DNA from: Marinobacterium sp.
GTDB lineage: Bacteria > Pseudomonadota > Gammaproteobacteria > Pseudomonadales > Balneatricaceae
Length of the DNA stretch: 64,000 nucleotides
Assembly (NCBI GenBank): GCA_025800125.1
Contig: JAOXSF010000164.1
Location: 1 to 64,000, forward strand
Reading direction: 5' to 3'
Below are positions 7,404-18,087 of the stretch, in pieces. Within the stretch, counting starts at the first letter, position 1. The number at the start of each line of letters is the position of its first letter. Under the pieces are notes generated by a model, which worked only from the letters and a program-made list of their open reading frames with translations, made no database searches and was not told where the DNA came from. The position numbers and the translations under genes are program-made.

Positions 7404-10235
7404 ATGCAAGAAGGCATCATGGAGCTGATGTGGAAAAATGCCCATCTGTATGGTGGCAACCTTTCCTACATTGAACAGCTTTACGAGACGTACCTGCTGG
7501 ACCCGAACGGCGTTCCTCAGGAGTGGCGTGAAGAGTTCGACCGACTGCCGAAGGTGGGAGACAACCTGAAGCAGGATGTTCCTCATTCCCCGATTCAGGA
7601 TCATTTCCTGTATCTGGCCAAAAACCAGAAGCGTGCAACACCTGTTGCAGTCAGTTCTGTAAGTTCGGAACATGAGAAAAAGCAGGTTCGCGTACTGCGT
7701 ATGATTAACGCATACCGTGTGCGCGGTCACCAGATCGCTGATATCGACCCGCTCAACCTGTTGCAGCGTGAAGATGTACCGGATCTGGATCTGCGTTTCC
7801 ACGAGCTGTCCGAAGCTGACTACGATACAACCTACCAGCTTGGTTCACTTTTCTTCGGTCCTGAAGAAGCGCCTTTGCGTGACATCATGGCTGACTTGAA
7901 AAAGACTTACTGCAGCACCGTCGGTGCTGAGTATATGCATATCGTTGATACTCAGGAAAAACGCTGGATTCAGTCCCGTCTGGAACCGGTTCGCTGCCAT
8001 CCGCAGCTGGAGCCAAAAGAACGTAAGCATATTCTTGAGCGACTGACCGCTGCTGAAGGTCTGGAAAAGTATCTCGGTTCTCGCTACGCCGGTGCTAAGC
8101 GTTTTGGCCTGGAAGGTGGTGAGTCTCTGATCCCTCTAATGGATGAACTGATCCAGCGTGCAGGTAAAGATGGCGCCAGAGAAGTTGTGATCGGCATGGC
8201 CCACCGTGGTCGTCTGAATATGCTGATCAACACATTTGGTAAAAATCCTGCGGAGCTATTCGGTGAGTTTGAAGGTAAAAAGCTGGTTGAGACGTCAGGT
8301 GACGTTAAATACCACCAGGGCTTTTCTTCCAACATCATGACACTAGGCGGTGAAGTTCACCTGGCGATGGCGTTTAACCCATCTCACCTTGAAATCTCTG
8401 CACCGGTTGTTGAAGGTTCTGTGCGTGCCCGTCAGGATCGCCGCGATGACCTGTCCGGTGATACCGTTATTCCTGTGAATATTCACGGTGACCAGGCCTT
8501 TGCTGGTCAGGGTGTGGTAATGGAGACATTCCAGATGTCCCAGACCCGTGCCTATAAAACGGGTGGTACCGTTCACATTGTGATCAACAACCAGGTTGGT
8601 TTCACCACTAACAAGAAAGAAGATTCCCGCTCTACCGAATACGCAACCGATGTTGCCAAAATGGTATCTGCGCCAATTTTCCACGTGAATGGTGATGACC
8701 CTGAAGCCGTACGCTTCGTAACCCAGGTTGCACTGGATTACCGTAACGAATTTAAGAAAGACGTAGTGATCGACCTTGTCTGCTACCGTCGTCGTGGTCA
8801 CAACGAAGCGGATGAGCCATCTGGCACCCAGCCGCTGATGTATGCCCAGATCAAACAGCAGAAGACAACCCGTGATCTCTACGCACAGCGTCTGATCGAA
8901 GACGGTGTTATCACCGCTGATGAAAGCAAGGCGATGGAGAAAGAGTACCGTCGTGCGCTGGAAGCAGGTGAGCATGTAGCCAACGCACTGGTACTGGAAC
9001 CCAACAGCGAACTGTTCGTTGACTGGCGTCCATACCTGGGCCACAAATGGTCCTTTGATTGTGATACCGGTGTTGAGCTCAAGCTACTGCAGGAACTGGG
9101 CAACAAGATCTGTGAAACCCCTGAGGGCTTCTCGGTTCAGCGCCAGGTTCAGAAAATTATTGATGACCGTAAACGTATGTCCGCCGGTGCCATGGCACTG
9201 AACTGGGGTATGGCTGAGTCTCTGGCTTACGCATCTATCCTGGCGGAAGGTCACCCGGTACGTATTACAGGTCAGGACGTTGGTCGAGGCACATTCTCCC
9301 ACCGTCACGCAGTTCTGCATGACCAGAAAACAGCAGAGACTTACCTGCCGTTGAAGAATCTGTCTGCAGATCAGCCAGAACTGACGCTGCATGACTCCTT
9401 CCTGTCCGAGGAAGCGGTACTGGCGTTTGAATACGGCTACTCGACAACGACCCCGAATGCACTCGTAATCTGGGAAGCTCAGTTTGGTGATTTCGCCAAC
9501 GGTGCTCAGGTTGTGATTGATCAGTTTATCACCAGTGGTGAGCAGAAGTGGCAGCGCCTGTGTGGCCTGACCATGCTGCTGCCTCACGGCTTTGAAGGCC
9601 AGGGGCCGGAGCACTCCTCCGCTCGACTGGAACGTTATCTGCAGCTCTGTGCAGAGCACAACATCCAGGTATGTGTACCGACTACGCCAGCGCAGATTTT
9701 CCATCTGTTGCGTCGTCAGGTGGTACGCCCGCTGCGTAAGCCGCTGGTTGTTATGTCGCCGAAGAGCCTGCTGCGTCACAAACAGGCGATCTCTACGCTG
9801 GAAGATCTGGCTGAAGGCGGCTTCAAGCCGGTCATCGGTGAAACCGATCAGCTGGAAGCCAGCAAAGTGAAACGCCTCGTACTGTGTAGCGGTAAGGTTT
9901 ACTACGACCTCTACAACCGCCGTGCCGAGCTGGAAAAGGACGATGTTGCAATTGTTCGTATTGAACAGCTGTACCCGTTCCCGGAACAGGCCATGGCAGA
10001 AGCGATCGCACCATATACGAACCTGGAATCCGTGGTCTGGTGTCAGGAAGAACCGATGAACCAGGGCGCATGGTACTGCTCGCAGCACCATATGCGTTCC
10101 GTACTGCATAAGCATGACAGCAAACTGCACCTGGACGGCGTTGGCCGTCCACATGCTGCTGCCCCTGCAGTAGGTTACATCTCTGTTCACCTGGAACAGC
10201 AGGAAAAACTGGTTAACGAAGCAATCAACGGTTAA
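7404..10235 (+). CDS. sucA: 2-oxoglutarate dehydrogenase E1 component
   Basis: Thiamine-diphosphate enzyme that decarboxylates 2-oxoglutarate and succinylates the lipoyl group of SucB. The 943-residue length is typical. The N-terminal helix (LSYIEQLYETYLLDPNGVP) is the region that docks to E2. VIGMAHRGRLNML, HVNGDDPEAVRFV and YRRRGHNEADEP mark the cofactor and Mg-binding site, and GQDVGRGTFSHRHA and CQEEPMNQGAW are conserved in the C-terminal half. It starts a sucA-sucB-lpd-sucC-sucD gene set. Confidence 0.98.
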   Translation: MQEGIMELMWKNAHLYGGNLSYIEQLYETYLLDPNGVPQEWREEFDRLPKVGDNLKQDVPHSPIQDHFLYLAKNQKRATPVAVSSVSSEHEKKQVRVLRMINAYRVRGHQIADIDPLNLLQREDVPDLDLRFHELSEADYDTTYQLGSLFFGPEEAPLRDIMADLKKTYCSTVGAEYMHIVDTQEKRWIQSRLEPVRCHPQLEPKERKHILERLTAAEGLEKYLGSRYAGAKRFGLEGGESLIPLMDELIQRAGKDGAREVVIGMAHRGRLNMLINTFGKNPAELFGEFEGKKLVETSGDVKYHQGFSSNIMTLGGEVHLAMAFNPSHLEISAPVVEGSVRARQDRRDDLSGDTVIPVNIHGDQAFAGQGVVMETFQMSQTRAYKTGGTVHIVINNQVGFTTNKKEDSRSTEYATDVAKMVSAPIFHVNGDDPEAVRFVTQVALDYRNEFKKDVVIDLVCYRRRGHNEADEPSGTQPLMYAQIKQQKTTRDLYAQRLIEDGVITADESKAMEKEYRRALEAGEHVANALVLEPNSELFVDWRPYLGHKWSFDCDTGVELKLLQELGNKICETPEGFSVQRQVQKIIDDRKRMSAGAMALNWGMAESLAYASILAEGHPVRITGQDVGRGTFSHRHAVLHDQKTAETYLPLKNLSADQPELTLHDSFLSEEAVLAFEYGYSTTTPNALVIWEAQFGDFANGAQVVIDQFITSGEQKWQRLCGLTMLLPHGFEGQGPEHSSARLERYLQLCAEHNIQVCVPTTPAQIFHLLRRQVVRPLRKPLVVMSPKSLLRHKQAISTLEDLAEGGFKPVIGETDQLEASKVKRLVLCSGKVYYDLYNRRAELEKDDVAIVRIEQLYPFPEQAMAEAIAPYTNLESVVWCQEEPMNQGAWYCSQHHMRSVLHKHDSKLHLDGVGRPHAAAPAVGYISVHLEQQEKLVNEAING

Positions 10236-10241
10236 TCAACC

Positions 10242-10307
10242 GGCTGCTGCCTGACGCTACCCGAGTGATGTAGCGATGCTGTATGAAGAGAAAACAGCGC
10301 AGCAGCC
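10242..10307 (+). ncRNA. three-way-junction RNA structure in the sucA-sucB gap
   Basis: Almost the whole 99-base gap folds by strict Watson-Crick pairing. Stem P1 is GGCTGCTGC (10242-10250) with GCAGCAGCC (10299-10307). Inside it P2 is CGCTAC (10255-10260) with GTAGCG (10270-10275), and P3 is GCTGT (10278-10282) with ACAGC (10294-10298). P3 abuts P1 directly. There is no T-run, so it is not a terminator. The sucB ribosome binding site (AAAGGA) lies about 15 bases after P1. A cis-regulatory, RNA-processing or stability element is likely, but its role is not known. Confidence 0.6.
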
Positions 10308-10334
10308 CGTTGTCTGAGCACCAAAGGAAAAAAC

Positions 10335-11552
10335 ATGTCTATCGAAATCAAAGCGCCTACTTTCCCTGAATCCGTAGCCGACGGCACTATCTCTACCTGG
10401 CACAAAGCACCTGGTGAAGCAGTTTCTGCTGACGAGCTGATCGTAGATATCGAAACCGACAAAGTTGTACTGGAAGTTGTAGCGCCAGCTGACGGTGTTA
10501 TCAAAGAAGTTAAAGCCGAAGAAGGCGCCACTGTACTGAGCGACGAGATCATCGGTATCTTTGAAGCCGGTGCTGCTGGCACGGCTGTTACCGCTGATGC
10601 GCCTGCTGCTGCCGCGGCTGAAGCCGCTGGCGATGCTGACAAGGTTGGCCCGGCTGCCCGTAAGCTGATCGAAGAGAACGGTCTGGACGCATCCCAGATT
10701 GCTGGCACTGGCAAGAACGGTGGCATCACTAAAGAAGACGTGGTTGCCTTTATGGCGAAAGGTGCTGCTGCACCAGCTGCGGCTCCAGCTGCAGCACCTG
10801 CTGCACAGGCCAAAGCCCCAGCTGCGCCCGTAAACGTACCTGCGGGTGAGCGTGTTGAGAAACGCGTTCCAATGACGCGTCTGCGTGCGACCATCGCCAA
10901 GCGTCTGGTTGAGGCACAGCAGAACGCTGCCATGCTGACGACCTACAACGAAGTCAACATGAAGCCGGTTATGGAACTGCGCAAGCAGTACAAAGACCTG
11001 TTCGAGAAGACCCACAACGGCACTCGTCTGGGCTTCATGTCCTTCTTCGTTAAAGCAGCCACTGAGGCCCTGAAACGCTTCCCGGCTGTAAACGCGTCTA
11101 TCGACGGCAACGACATGGTTTACCACGGCTACCAGGATATCGGTGTAGCCGTATCTACTGATCGCGGCCTGATGGTTCCAGTACTGCGTGACACTGACAG
11201 TATGGGTCTGGCAGACATCGAAGGCACTATCGCTGATTTCGGTAAGCGCGGCCGTGAAGGCAAGCTGGGTATGGATGACATGATGGGCGGTACCTTCACT
11301 ATCACTAACGGTGGTGTGTTCGGTTCCCTGATGTCTACACCAATCCTGAACCCACCTCAGACTGCTATCCTGGGTATGCACAAAATCCAGGAACGCCCAA
11401 TGGCTGTTAATGGTCAGGTTGAAATCCTGCCGATGATGTACCTGGCGCTGTCTTACGATCACCGTATGATTGATGGTAAGGAAGCAGTACAATTCCTCGT
11501 GACTATCAAAGACCTCCTGGAAGACCCTGCACGTATGCTTCTGGATGTCTGA
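10335..11552 (+). CDS. sucB: dihydrolipoyl succinyltransferase, E2 of 2-oxoglutarate dehydrogenase
   Basis: Transfers succinyl groups from lipoamide to CoA and forms the core of the complex. The 405 residues divide into a lipoyl domain (1-80, with ETDKVVLEV and lipoyl Lys43), an Ala-rich linker, an E1/E3-binding domain ([15 protein letters not shown]), a second Ala/Pro-rich linker near 140-165, and a catalytic domain ending with [13 protein letters not shown]. That last motif holds the catalytic His and Asp. The Ala-rich linkers are the swinging-arm tethers of the family. It lies between the structured gap and lpd. Confidence 0.98.
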   Translation: MSIEIKAPTFPESVADGTISTWHKAPGEAVSADELIVDIETDKVVLEVVAPADGVIKEVKAEEGATVLSDEIIGIFEAGAAGTAVTADAPAAAAAEAAGDADKVGPAARKLIEENGLDASQIAGTGKNGGITKEDVVAFMAKGAAAPAAAPAAAPAAQAKAPAAPVNVPAGERVEKRVPMTRLRATIAKRLVEAQQNAAMLTTYNEVNMKPVMELRKQYKDLFEKTHNGTRLGFMSFFVKAATEALKRFPAVNASIDGNDMVYHGYQDIGVAVSTDRGLMVPVLRDTDSMGLADIEGTIADFGKRGREGKLGMDDMMGGTFTITNGGVFGSLMSTPILNPPQTAILGMHKIQERPMAVNGQVEILPMMYLALSYDHRMIDGKEAVQFLVTIKDLLEDPARMLLDV

Positions 11553-11592
11553 TTGATTCAGCCCCCCATTAACGAGTGAATTGACGAGATAG

Positions 11593-13041
<1,449 letters not shown>

Positions 13042-13062
13042 GCATACCTGTTTAAAAATTTC

Positions 13063-13088
13063 GGCTGGCCTTCGGGCTGGCTGATTTT
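13063..13088 (+). terminator. UUCG-capped hairpin after lpd
   Basis: GGCTGGCC and GGCTGGCT pair through an 8-bp stem that includes three G-U pairs, capped by a C(UUCG)G tetraloop and followed by GATTTT. It could be a weak terminator or attenuator between lpd and sucC. The short T-run makes full termination uncertain. Confidence 0.45.
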
Positions 13089-13110
13089 CAGCAAGACGCT
13101 TGTTGTTAAA

Positions 13111-13153
13111 CCCGTAAGGGGCAGCCACTGCGCGGACTCTCCACCGCAACGGG
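13111..13153 (+). ncRNA. compact three-way-junction fold in the sucC leader
   Basis: CCCGT (13111-13115) pairs with ACGGG (13149-13153). Inside are GCAG/CTGC (13121-13124 with 13128-13131) and GCGG/CCGC (13132-13135 with 13144-13147), which adjoin directly. The overall shape resembles that of the sucA-sucB gap. I recall that conserved sucA and sucC leader RNA motifs have been catalogued in proteobacteria, but whether this is one of them cannot be decided here. Confidence 0.4.
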
Positions 13154-13190
13154 CTGAATAATCATTAGTGACAACACAACGGATTAGAGC

Positions 13191-14357
13191 ATGAACCTTC
13201 ACGAGTACCAGGGCAAACAGCTGTTTGCCGAATATGGTCTGCCGGTTTCCAAAGGAATCGCGGTAGATACTCCAGAAGCAGCTGCTGAAGCAGCTAATAC
13301 AATTGGCGGTGACAAGTGGGTTGTAAAAGCCCAGGTTCACGCCGGTGGCCGTGGTAAAGCGGGCGGTGTAAAGCTGGTTGATTCTCCAGCTGAAGCACAG
13401 GAATTCGCTGCCAACTGGCTGGGCAAAAATCTGGTGACGTACCAGACAGATGCTAATGGTCAGCCGGTTTCCAAAATTCTGGTAGAAACCTGCACTGATA
13501 TCGCTAACGAGCTGTATCTGGGTGCGGTAGTAGATCGCTCTACCCGTCGTATCGTATTCATGGCATCTACTGAAGGTGGCGTGGAGATCGAGAAAGTAGC
13601 AGAAGAAACGCCAGAGAAGATTCTGAAAGCTATCATCGATCCAATGACTGGCGCACAGCCTTACCAGGGCCGTGAGCTGGCATTCAAACTGGGCCTGCAG
13701 GGCGACCAGATCAAGCAGTTCACCAAGATCTTCCTGGGTCTGGCGAAAATGTTCCAGGAAAAAGACCTGGCGCTGCTGGAGATCAACCCGCTGGTTATCA
13801 CTGAAGAGCAGAACCTGCACTGTCTGGACGCTAAAGTCGTTATCGATGGTAACGCTGTATACCGTCACAAAGACCTGCAGGCGATGGAAGACCCATCTCA
13901 GGAAGACGAACGTGAAGCACGTGCAGCTGAGTGGGATCTGAACTACGTAGCGCTGGACGGCAGCATCGGCTGCATGGTTAACGGTGCGGGCCTGGCAATG
14001 GGCACCATGGATATCGTTTCCCTGCACGGTGGTTTCCCGGCAAACTTCCTGGACGTTGGTGGCGGCGCGACTAAAGAGCGTGTAACCGAAGCGTTCAAGA
14101 TCATCCTGGAAGACAGCAAGGTGAAAGCCGTTCTGGTTAACATCTTCGGTGGTATCGTTCGCTGTGACCTGATCGCAGAAGGCATCATCGGTGCGGTTAA
14201 GGAAGTAGGCGTAGAAGTACCAGTAGTTGTACGTCTGGAAGGTAACAATGCAGATCTGGGCTCCAAACTGCTGTCTGAGTCCGGTCTGGACATCATCGCA
14301 GCGACCAGCCTGACTGACGCTGCTCAGCAGGCAGTTAAAGCAGCGGAGGGTAAATAA
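13191..14357 (+). CDS. sucC: succinyl-CoA synthetase beta subunit
   Basis: With SucD it converts succinyl-CoA, phosphate and nucleoside diphosphate to succinate and triphosphate. The 388-residue protein starts [18 protein letters not shown], the standard N terminus. It has an ATP-grasp fold with [17 protein letters not shown] and LALLEINPL, and a C-terminal CoA-ligase domain with [17 protein letters not shown]. Its TAA stop overlaps the sucD start (TAATG), so the two subunits are translationally coupled. Confidence 0.98.
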   Translation: MNLHEYQGKQLFAEYGLPVSKGIAVDTPEAAAEAANTIGGDKWVVKAQVHAGGRGKAGGVKLVDSPAEAQEFAANWLGKNLVTYQTDANGQPVSKILVETCTDIANELYLGAVVDRSTRRIVFMASTEGGVEIEKVAEETPEKILKAIIDPMTGAQPYQGRELAFKLGLQGDQIKQFTKIFLGLAKMFQEKDLALLEINPLVITEEQNLHCLDAKVVIDGNAVYRHKDLQAMEDPSQEDEREARAAEWDLNYVALDGSIGCMVNGAGLAMGTMDIVSLHGGFPANFLDVGGGATKERVTEAFKIILEDSKVKAVLVNIFGGIVRCDLIAEGIIGAVKEVGVEVPVVVRLEGNNADLGSKLLSESGLDIIAATSLTDAAQQAVKAAEGK

Positions 14358-15238
14358 TGTCCGTACTGATTAACAAAGACACCAAAGTAATCTGTCAGGG
14401 TTTCACTGGTGGTCAGGGTACCTTCCACTCTGAACAGGCGATCGCTTACGGCACCAAAATGGTTGGTGGTGTAACGCCAGGCAAAGGTGGCACTGAGCAC
14501 CTGGGCCTGCCTGTATTCAACACTGTTGCTGAAGCAGTAGAAGCGACTGGCGCTGAAGCGTCTGTTATCTACGTACCAGCGCCATTCTGTAAAGATTCCA
14601 TCCTGGAAGCTGCTCACGCTGGCATCAAGCTGATTGTCTGCATCACTGAGCACATCCCGGTTATGGACATGCTGGAATGTAAAGTTAAGTGTGACGAGCT
14701 GGGCGTACGCCTGATCGGTCCTAACTGCCCGGGCGTTATCACGCCAGGCGAATGTAAGATCGGCATCATGCCAGGTCACATCCACCTGCCAGGCAGCATC
14801 GGTATCGTTTCCCGTTCCGGTACACTGACGTACGAAGCGGTTAAACAGACGACTGACGCTGGCTTCGGTCAGTCTACCTGTGTAGGCATCGGTGGTGACC
14901 CGATCCCAGGTTCTAACTTCATCGACATTCTGGAAATGTTCCAGAACGACCCACAGACTGAAGCGATTGTAATGATCGGTGAGATCGGTGGTACGGCTGA
15001 AGAAGAAGCGGCTGAGTTCATCAAGGCGAACGTAACCAAGCCTGTTGTTTCTTACATTGCCGGTGTAACTGCACCAGCGGGTAAGCGCATGGGTCACGCG
15101 GGTGCGATCATTTCCGGTGGTAAAGGTACTGCGGACGAGAAATTCGCAGCACTGGAAGACGCTGGCGTTAAGACTGTACGTTCCCTGGCTCAGATCGGCG
15201 ATGCTCTGCAGGAACTGAAAGACGCAGGTAAGTGGTAA
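14357..15238 (+). CDS. sucD: succinyl-CoA synthetase alpha subunit
   Basis: Binds CoA and carries the phosphorylated histidine. The 293-residue protein begins with [20 protein letters not shown], the CoA-binding Rossmann fold. [17 protein letters not shown] contains the active-site His. [20 protein letters not shown] is also conserved. It is the last gene of the TCA cluster and is followed by a strong terminator. Confidence 0.98.
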   Translation: MSVLINKDTKVICQGFTGGQGTFHSEQAIAYGTKMVGGVTPGKGGTEHLGLPVFNTVAEAVEATGAEASVIYVPAPFCKDSILEAAHAGIKLIVCITEHIPVMDMLECKVKCDELGVRLIGPNCPGVITPGECKIGIMPGHIHLPGSIGIVSRSGTLTYEAVKQTTDAGFGQSTCVGIGGDPIPGSNFIDILEMFQNDPQTEAIVMIGEIGGTAEEEAAEFIKANVTKPVVSYIAGVTAPAGKRMGHAGAIISGGKGTADEKFAALEDAGVKTVRSLAQIGDALQELKDAGKW

Positions 15239-15274
15239 GCACACTGTCCTGACTGCCTGAAGGCAGATTGATTT

Positions 15275-15305
15275 AAAAAGGCAGCGCAGGCTGCCTTTTT
15301 ATTTT
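15275..15305 (+). terminator. intrinsic terminator after sucD
   Basis: AAAAAGGCAGC (15275-15285) and GCTGCCTTTTT (15290-15300) form an 11-bp stem with a 4-base loop and a T-rich tail. A smaller hairpin, CTGCC-TGAA-GGCAG, precedes it at about 15253-15266. Confidence 0.93.
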
Positions 15306-15813
15306 TCCTGTAAATTCTGCAAGCTCTTGATACAGCAGGGGTTTAATCAGCTAAAGCGATCCACTTTAATTGTGGTTAATCTGATTCGAGCGATACTAAA
15401 GTTCAGGTTGTACTTTTTTCGAGCAACCCGTTAAATACCCCTCGTATAACAGCGTTAACTCGCTATGCAGTGTTCGCCATAGCGTTATTACACCTGTTAT
15501 TTTTATATAAACAGTCTTTTTTACTTTTTCAGGCATCATGAAACAGTTCAGCACAATTGCGCAGCATTGGAACCATTCTCATCGAGTCAATCGACCGATG
15601 ATTATTGTCGTGCTGTATCCGTGTGGTGGCTGTTACTGCTGATTTGCCTGACAGAGCCCGCGGAGATTTACCGCGGTCTGTATCACTCTTCTATACTTCC
15701 CCGGTTAATCTCTGCATTTTTAAGCAATCCTTTTCATTTTGAAATTAGCTGTTGGCGCTTTTGCTGTGCTACTGCTTTTCGAATGATACTTTTGATTAAC
15801 AGGGAGATTAACC
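15306..15813. promoter_or_regulatory. 508-bp gap upstream of the DUF1127 gene
   Basis: No convincing gene is present. A 34-codon ATG frame starts at 15538, and a CCGCGG pair (15658-15663 and 15671-15676) forms a stable hairpin after it. The stretch is AT-rich around 15490-15530 and probably holds the promoter of the DUF1127 gene. The long leader suggests post-transcriptional control, but this is inference. Confidence 0.4.
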
Positions 15814-16038
15814 ATGACTCTGATTTCACTTTTCGCTGCTGCCTGGAACCGTTACCGAGCTTACCGTAATAACGTGCGTAACCTGCGCGAGCTGCGTACA
15901 CTTACCCCCGCTCAGTTGCGTGACATTGGTGTGCGTATTGAAGGCGAGCGCATTCTGTCGATTCACGATGAACTCAATGCTGAATATCAGCCTCGTAAAG
16001 AAGCGATAATAATACCGCCGCCGGAGGATAACAGATAA
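15814..16038 (+). CDS. DUF1127 domain protein (YjiS-like)
   Basis: Small 74-residue basic protein. The N-terminal amphipathic helix (ISLFAAAWNRYRAY) is followed by the DUF1127 core LRELRTLTPAQLRDIGVR. Such proteins are small, Arg-rich and often induced by nutrient stress; some bind RNA or help phosphate and carbon adaptation, but this one's function cannot be told from sequence. It has a clear GGGAG upstream. The C-terminal tail is Pro/Glu-rich and not part of the domain. A larger frame upstream in another phase is rejected as a shadow. Confidence 0.88.
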   Translation: MTLISLFAAAWNRYRAYRNNVRNLRELRTLTPAQLRDIGVRIEGERILSIHDELNAEYQPRKEAIIIPPPEDNR

Positions 16039-16104
16039 CAGTTGCCCCGGTGCCCGGCACCGGGGCTTATACCCGTCACCCTGTATGTATAAAGGAGAAA
16101 AACA

Positions 16105-16710
16105 GTGTCGGATCAAACATTGCAGGTGCTGCCATTATTTCCACTACCAACGCTGGTTTATCCTGGCGGGTTGTTACCTTTGCAGATTTTTGAGCCACGT
16201 TATCTGCGCATGGTCAAAGACTGTCTGAAGCATGGCAGTGGTTTTGTTGTTATACAAACGGTGGAGTCCGAGCATTCAACCCAGACGGCATCTGAAAATA
16301 CGTTTTATGAGGTTGGGTGTTACTGCGAAATCAGTGACTGGCATCCGCTACCGGGAGACTTGCTTGGGCTGGAGGCGCGCGGGCTGTATAAAGTGCGTGT
16401 TCATAGCCATCATGCAGAAAACGATAATTTGCTCATTGGCCAGTGTGAGCTGTTACCCGCAGAGTTACAGGCCCAGACAGGCGAGCAGCATCAATTACTG
16501 AAAAAGTTGATGCAGGATGTTGAAAAGCATCCGATGATCCAGATGCTGGGGCTGGATATTGACTACGATAACGCGAGTGAACTGGGATACAGATTGGCAG
16601 AATTTCTGCCTTTCAGTGGCCCTGAAAAGCAGCTATTACTTGAATCTGACTCTGCTATGGCCCGGCTGGATGCGATACAGTCGCTGATTCGTGAATTGAA
16701 TGGAGGCTGA
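16105..16710 (+). CDS. LON peptidase substrate-binding domain protein
   Basis: A 201-residue stand-alone LON N-terminal domain (peptidase S16, PF02190). It opens with LPLFPLPTLVYPGGLLPLQI and FEPRYLRMVKDCL, the hallmark of the family. No AAA or protease domain follows, so it is not Lon itself; such proteins presumably bind unfolded proteins or act as adaptors. The GTG start at 16105 is supported by AAAGGAG 8 bases upstream. It is probably transcribed with the DUF1127 gene 66 bases before it. Confidence 0.9.
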   Translation: MSDQTLQVLPLFPLPTLVYPGGLLPLQIFEPRYLRMVKDCLKHGSGFVVIQTVESEHSTQTASENTFYEVGCYCEISDWHPLPGDLLGLEARGLYKVRVHSHHAENDNLLIGQCELLPAELQAQTGEQHQLLKKLMQDVEKHPMIQMLGLDIDYDNASELGYRLAEFLPFSGPEKQLLLESDSAMARLDAIQSLIRELNGG

Positions 16711-16855
16711 TATTCGACCCTGGTCGTAATCGGGTGCTCAATGGTTGCGCCTTTGCGGAGCCTTCTTTAATCTGTCTTGCGATTTCCTGATCAAGACTTC
16801 TCCTCCATTACATAGCCCGGCCTGCTGTTTACAGGCAGGCCATAATCCGGGAGCG

Positions 16856-17725
16856 ATGCTGGCCATGAAAGTGCTGTTACCGCTGCTGTTGTTAGCCCTC
16901 TTTACCCTGCCATTTACGCTGAAGGCTCTGGCCAGTCAGCAACCGGCTCTGATGCTGGCAAACAGTTATCGGCCGGAAATATCTTTATCCAATTACTGGG
17001 TCAGTGAAAAGCTGGACGGTGTTCGAGCCTACTGGGATGGGCGTAATCTGCGCACCCGCAGTGGTTATATTATTCATGCTCCCGACTGGTTTATTGCTGA
17101 TTTTCCAGCACAGCCGCTGGATGGTGAGCTCTGGTCAGGGCGTGGACGCTTTGCAGAAACGGTTGCCATGATACGCAGTGACAATGTTACCGACCCACGC
17201 TGGCAACAGTTACGTTACATGGTTTTTGACCTGCCAGGCTATGAACACCAGCAGCAGCCAGCTACGTTTGAACAGCGCCGCCTGGCATTACAATTACTGG
17301 TGGGTTCTCTGCATATTCGCTGGTTACAACCGGTACAGTATTTCCGTATGGCCAGCCATGAGGCATTGCAGGATGAACTGGCACAGGTTGTACGCAAAGG
17401 TGGTGAAGGTTTGATGCTTAACCGGGCTGATAGTCATTACCGCGCAATACGTAGTGATGCCATCCTGAAACTGAAACCCGTTTTTGATGATGAAGCGATT
17501 GTTGTTGGCTACAAGCCTGGAAAAGGGCGTTACACGGGGATGGTCGGTTCACTGAAGGTACGTAACCGTGACGGTATCACCTTTCATGTGGGTAGCGGTT
17601 TACGCGATAGTGACCGCCAGAACCCGCCACCGGTTGGTGCCACTATCACCTATGCTTACAGTGGCGAAACCAGCAAGGGAAAACCACGCTTTCCCCGTTT
17701 TATCCGGGTGCGCCCACCTGAGTAA
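16856..17725 (+). CDS. periplasmic ATP-dependent DNA ligase (LigE type)
   Basis: Minimal ATP-dependent DNA ligase of about 289 residues with an N-terminal hydrophobic signal (KVLLPLLLLALFTLPFTL, then ALA-SQ as a likely cleavage site), so it probably acts in the periplasm. Motif I is SEKLDGVRAYWDG, with the nucleotidyl-accepting Lys. Motif III-like LDGELW, motif IV EGLMLN and motif V ILKLKP are present, followed by a short OB domain (YTGMVGSLKV). LigE-type enzymes occur beside competence functions in several proteobacteria. ATG 16856 follows GGGAG closely; ATG 16865 is an equally possible start. A hairpin with GGCCTG/CAGGCC arms lies just upstream at about 16819-16842. Confidence 0.88.
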   Translation: MLAMKVLLPLLLLALFTLPFTLKALASQQPALMLANSYRPEISLSNYWVSEKLDGVRAYWDGRNLRTRSGYIIHAPDWFIADFPAQPLDGELWSGRGRFAETVAMIRSDNVTDPRWQQLRYMVFDLPGYEHQQQPATFEQRRLALQLLVGSLHIRWLQPVQYFRMASHEALQDELAQVVRKGGEGLMLNRADSHYRAIRSDAILKLKPVFDDEAIVVGYKPGKGRYTGMVGSLKVRNRDGITFHVGSGLRDSDRQNPPPVGATITYAYSGETSKGKPRFPRFIRVRPPE

Positions 17726-17757
17726 ACTCTGTCGTAGTGCCGGTGGGCTGCTGACAT

Positions 17758-18084
17758 TCAGTTTTCAGCCAGCCCGTCCCAGCGGTACACTTTAAGATTG
17801 ATGCGTTCACCGATGAATTCCACGCCATCAGCTTCCAGTCGTTGGCGCTGGCGTTTATAGCCATCGCTATCCAGTGCAAAGGATATTCGTCCCTGAGCAT
17901 TAATCACTCGAAACCAGGGCAGGCGGCTATCCTTTGGCAGTTGGCCCATCATCCGTCCGACCGCGCGTGCCTGACGGGGCAGGCCTGCCAGCTCCGCAAC
18001 CTGGCCATAACTGGCTACTTTCCCTGCTGGAATAGCCGCTACAATCTGCCAGACCTTCTGACGGCTCAGTTCATCCAGCGCCAT
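17758..18084 (-). CDS. alkyltransferase-like (ATL) protein
   Basis: A 108-residue homologue of the O6-alkylguanine-DNA alkyltransferase C domain. The helix-turn-helix (GKVASYGQVAELAGLPRQAR) and arginine-finger region (ARAVGRMMG) are present. The active-site motif PCHR is replaced by PWFR (residues 56-59), so the acceptor Cys is Trp and the His is Phe. ATL proteins cannot repair but bind O6-alkylated DNA and flag it for nucleotide excision repair. E. coli YbaZ has PWHR, so Trp is known and the Phe is a further change. It follows the DinB-like gene by 3 bases in one operon. Confidence 0.92.
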   Translation of the reverse strand: MALDELSRQKVWQIVAAIPAGKVASYGQVAELAGLPRQARAVGRMMGQLPKDSRLPWFRVINAQGRISFALDSDGYKRQRQRLEADGVEFIGERINLKVYRWDGLAEN

Positions 18085-18087
18085 TGT

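Noticed and set aside
15567-15869. 100-codon frame overlapping the DUF1127 start
   Set aside because: Overlaps a well-supported gene in another phase; Cys/Phe-rich composition and no ribosome site.
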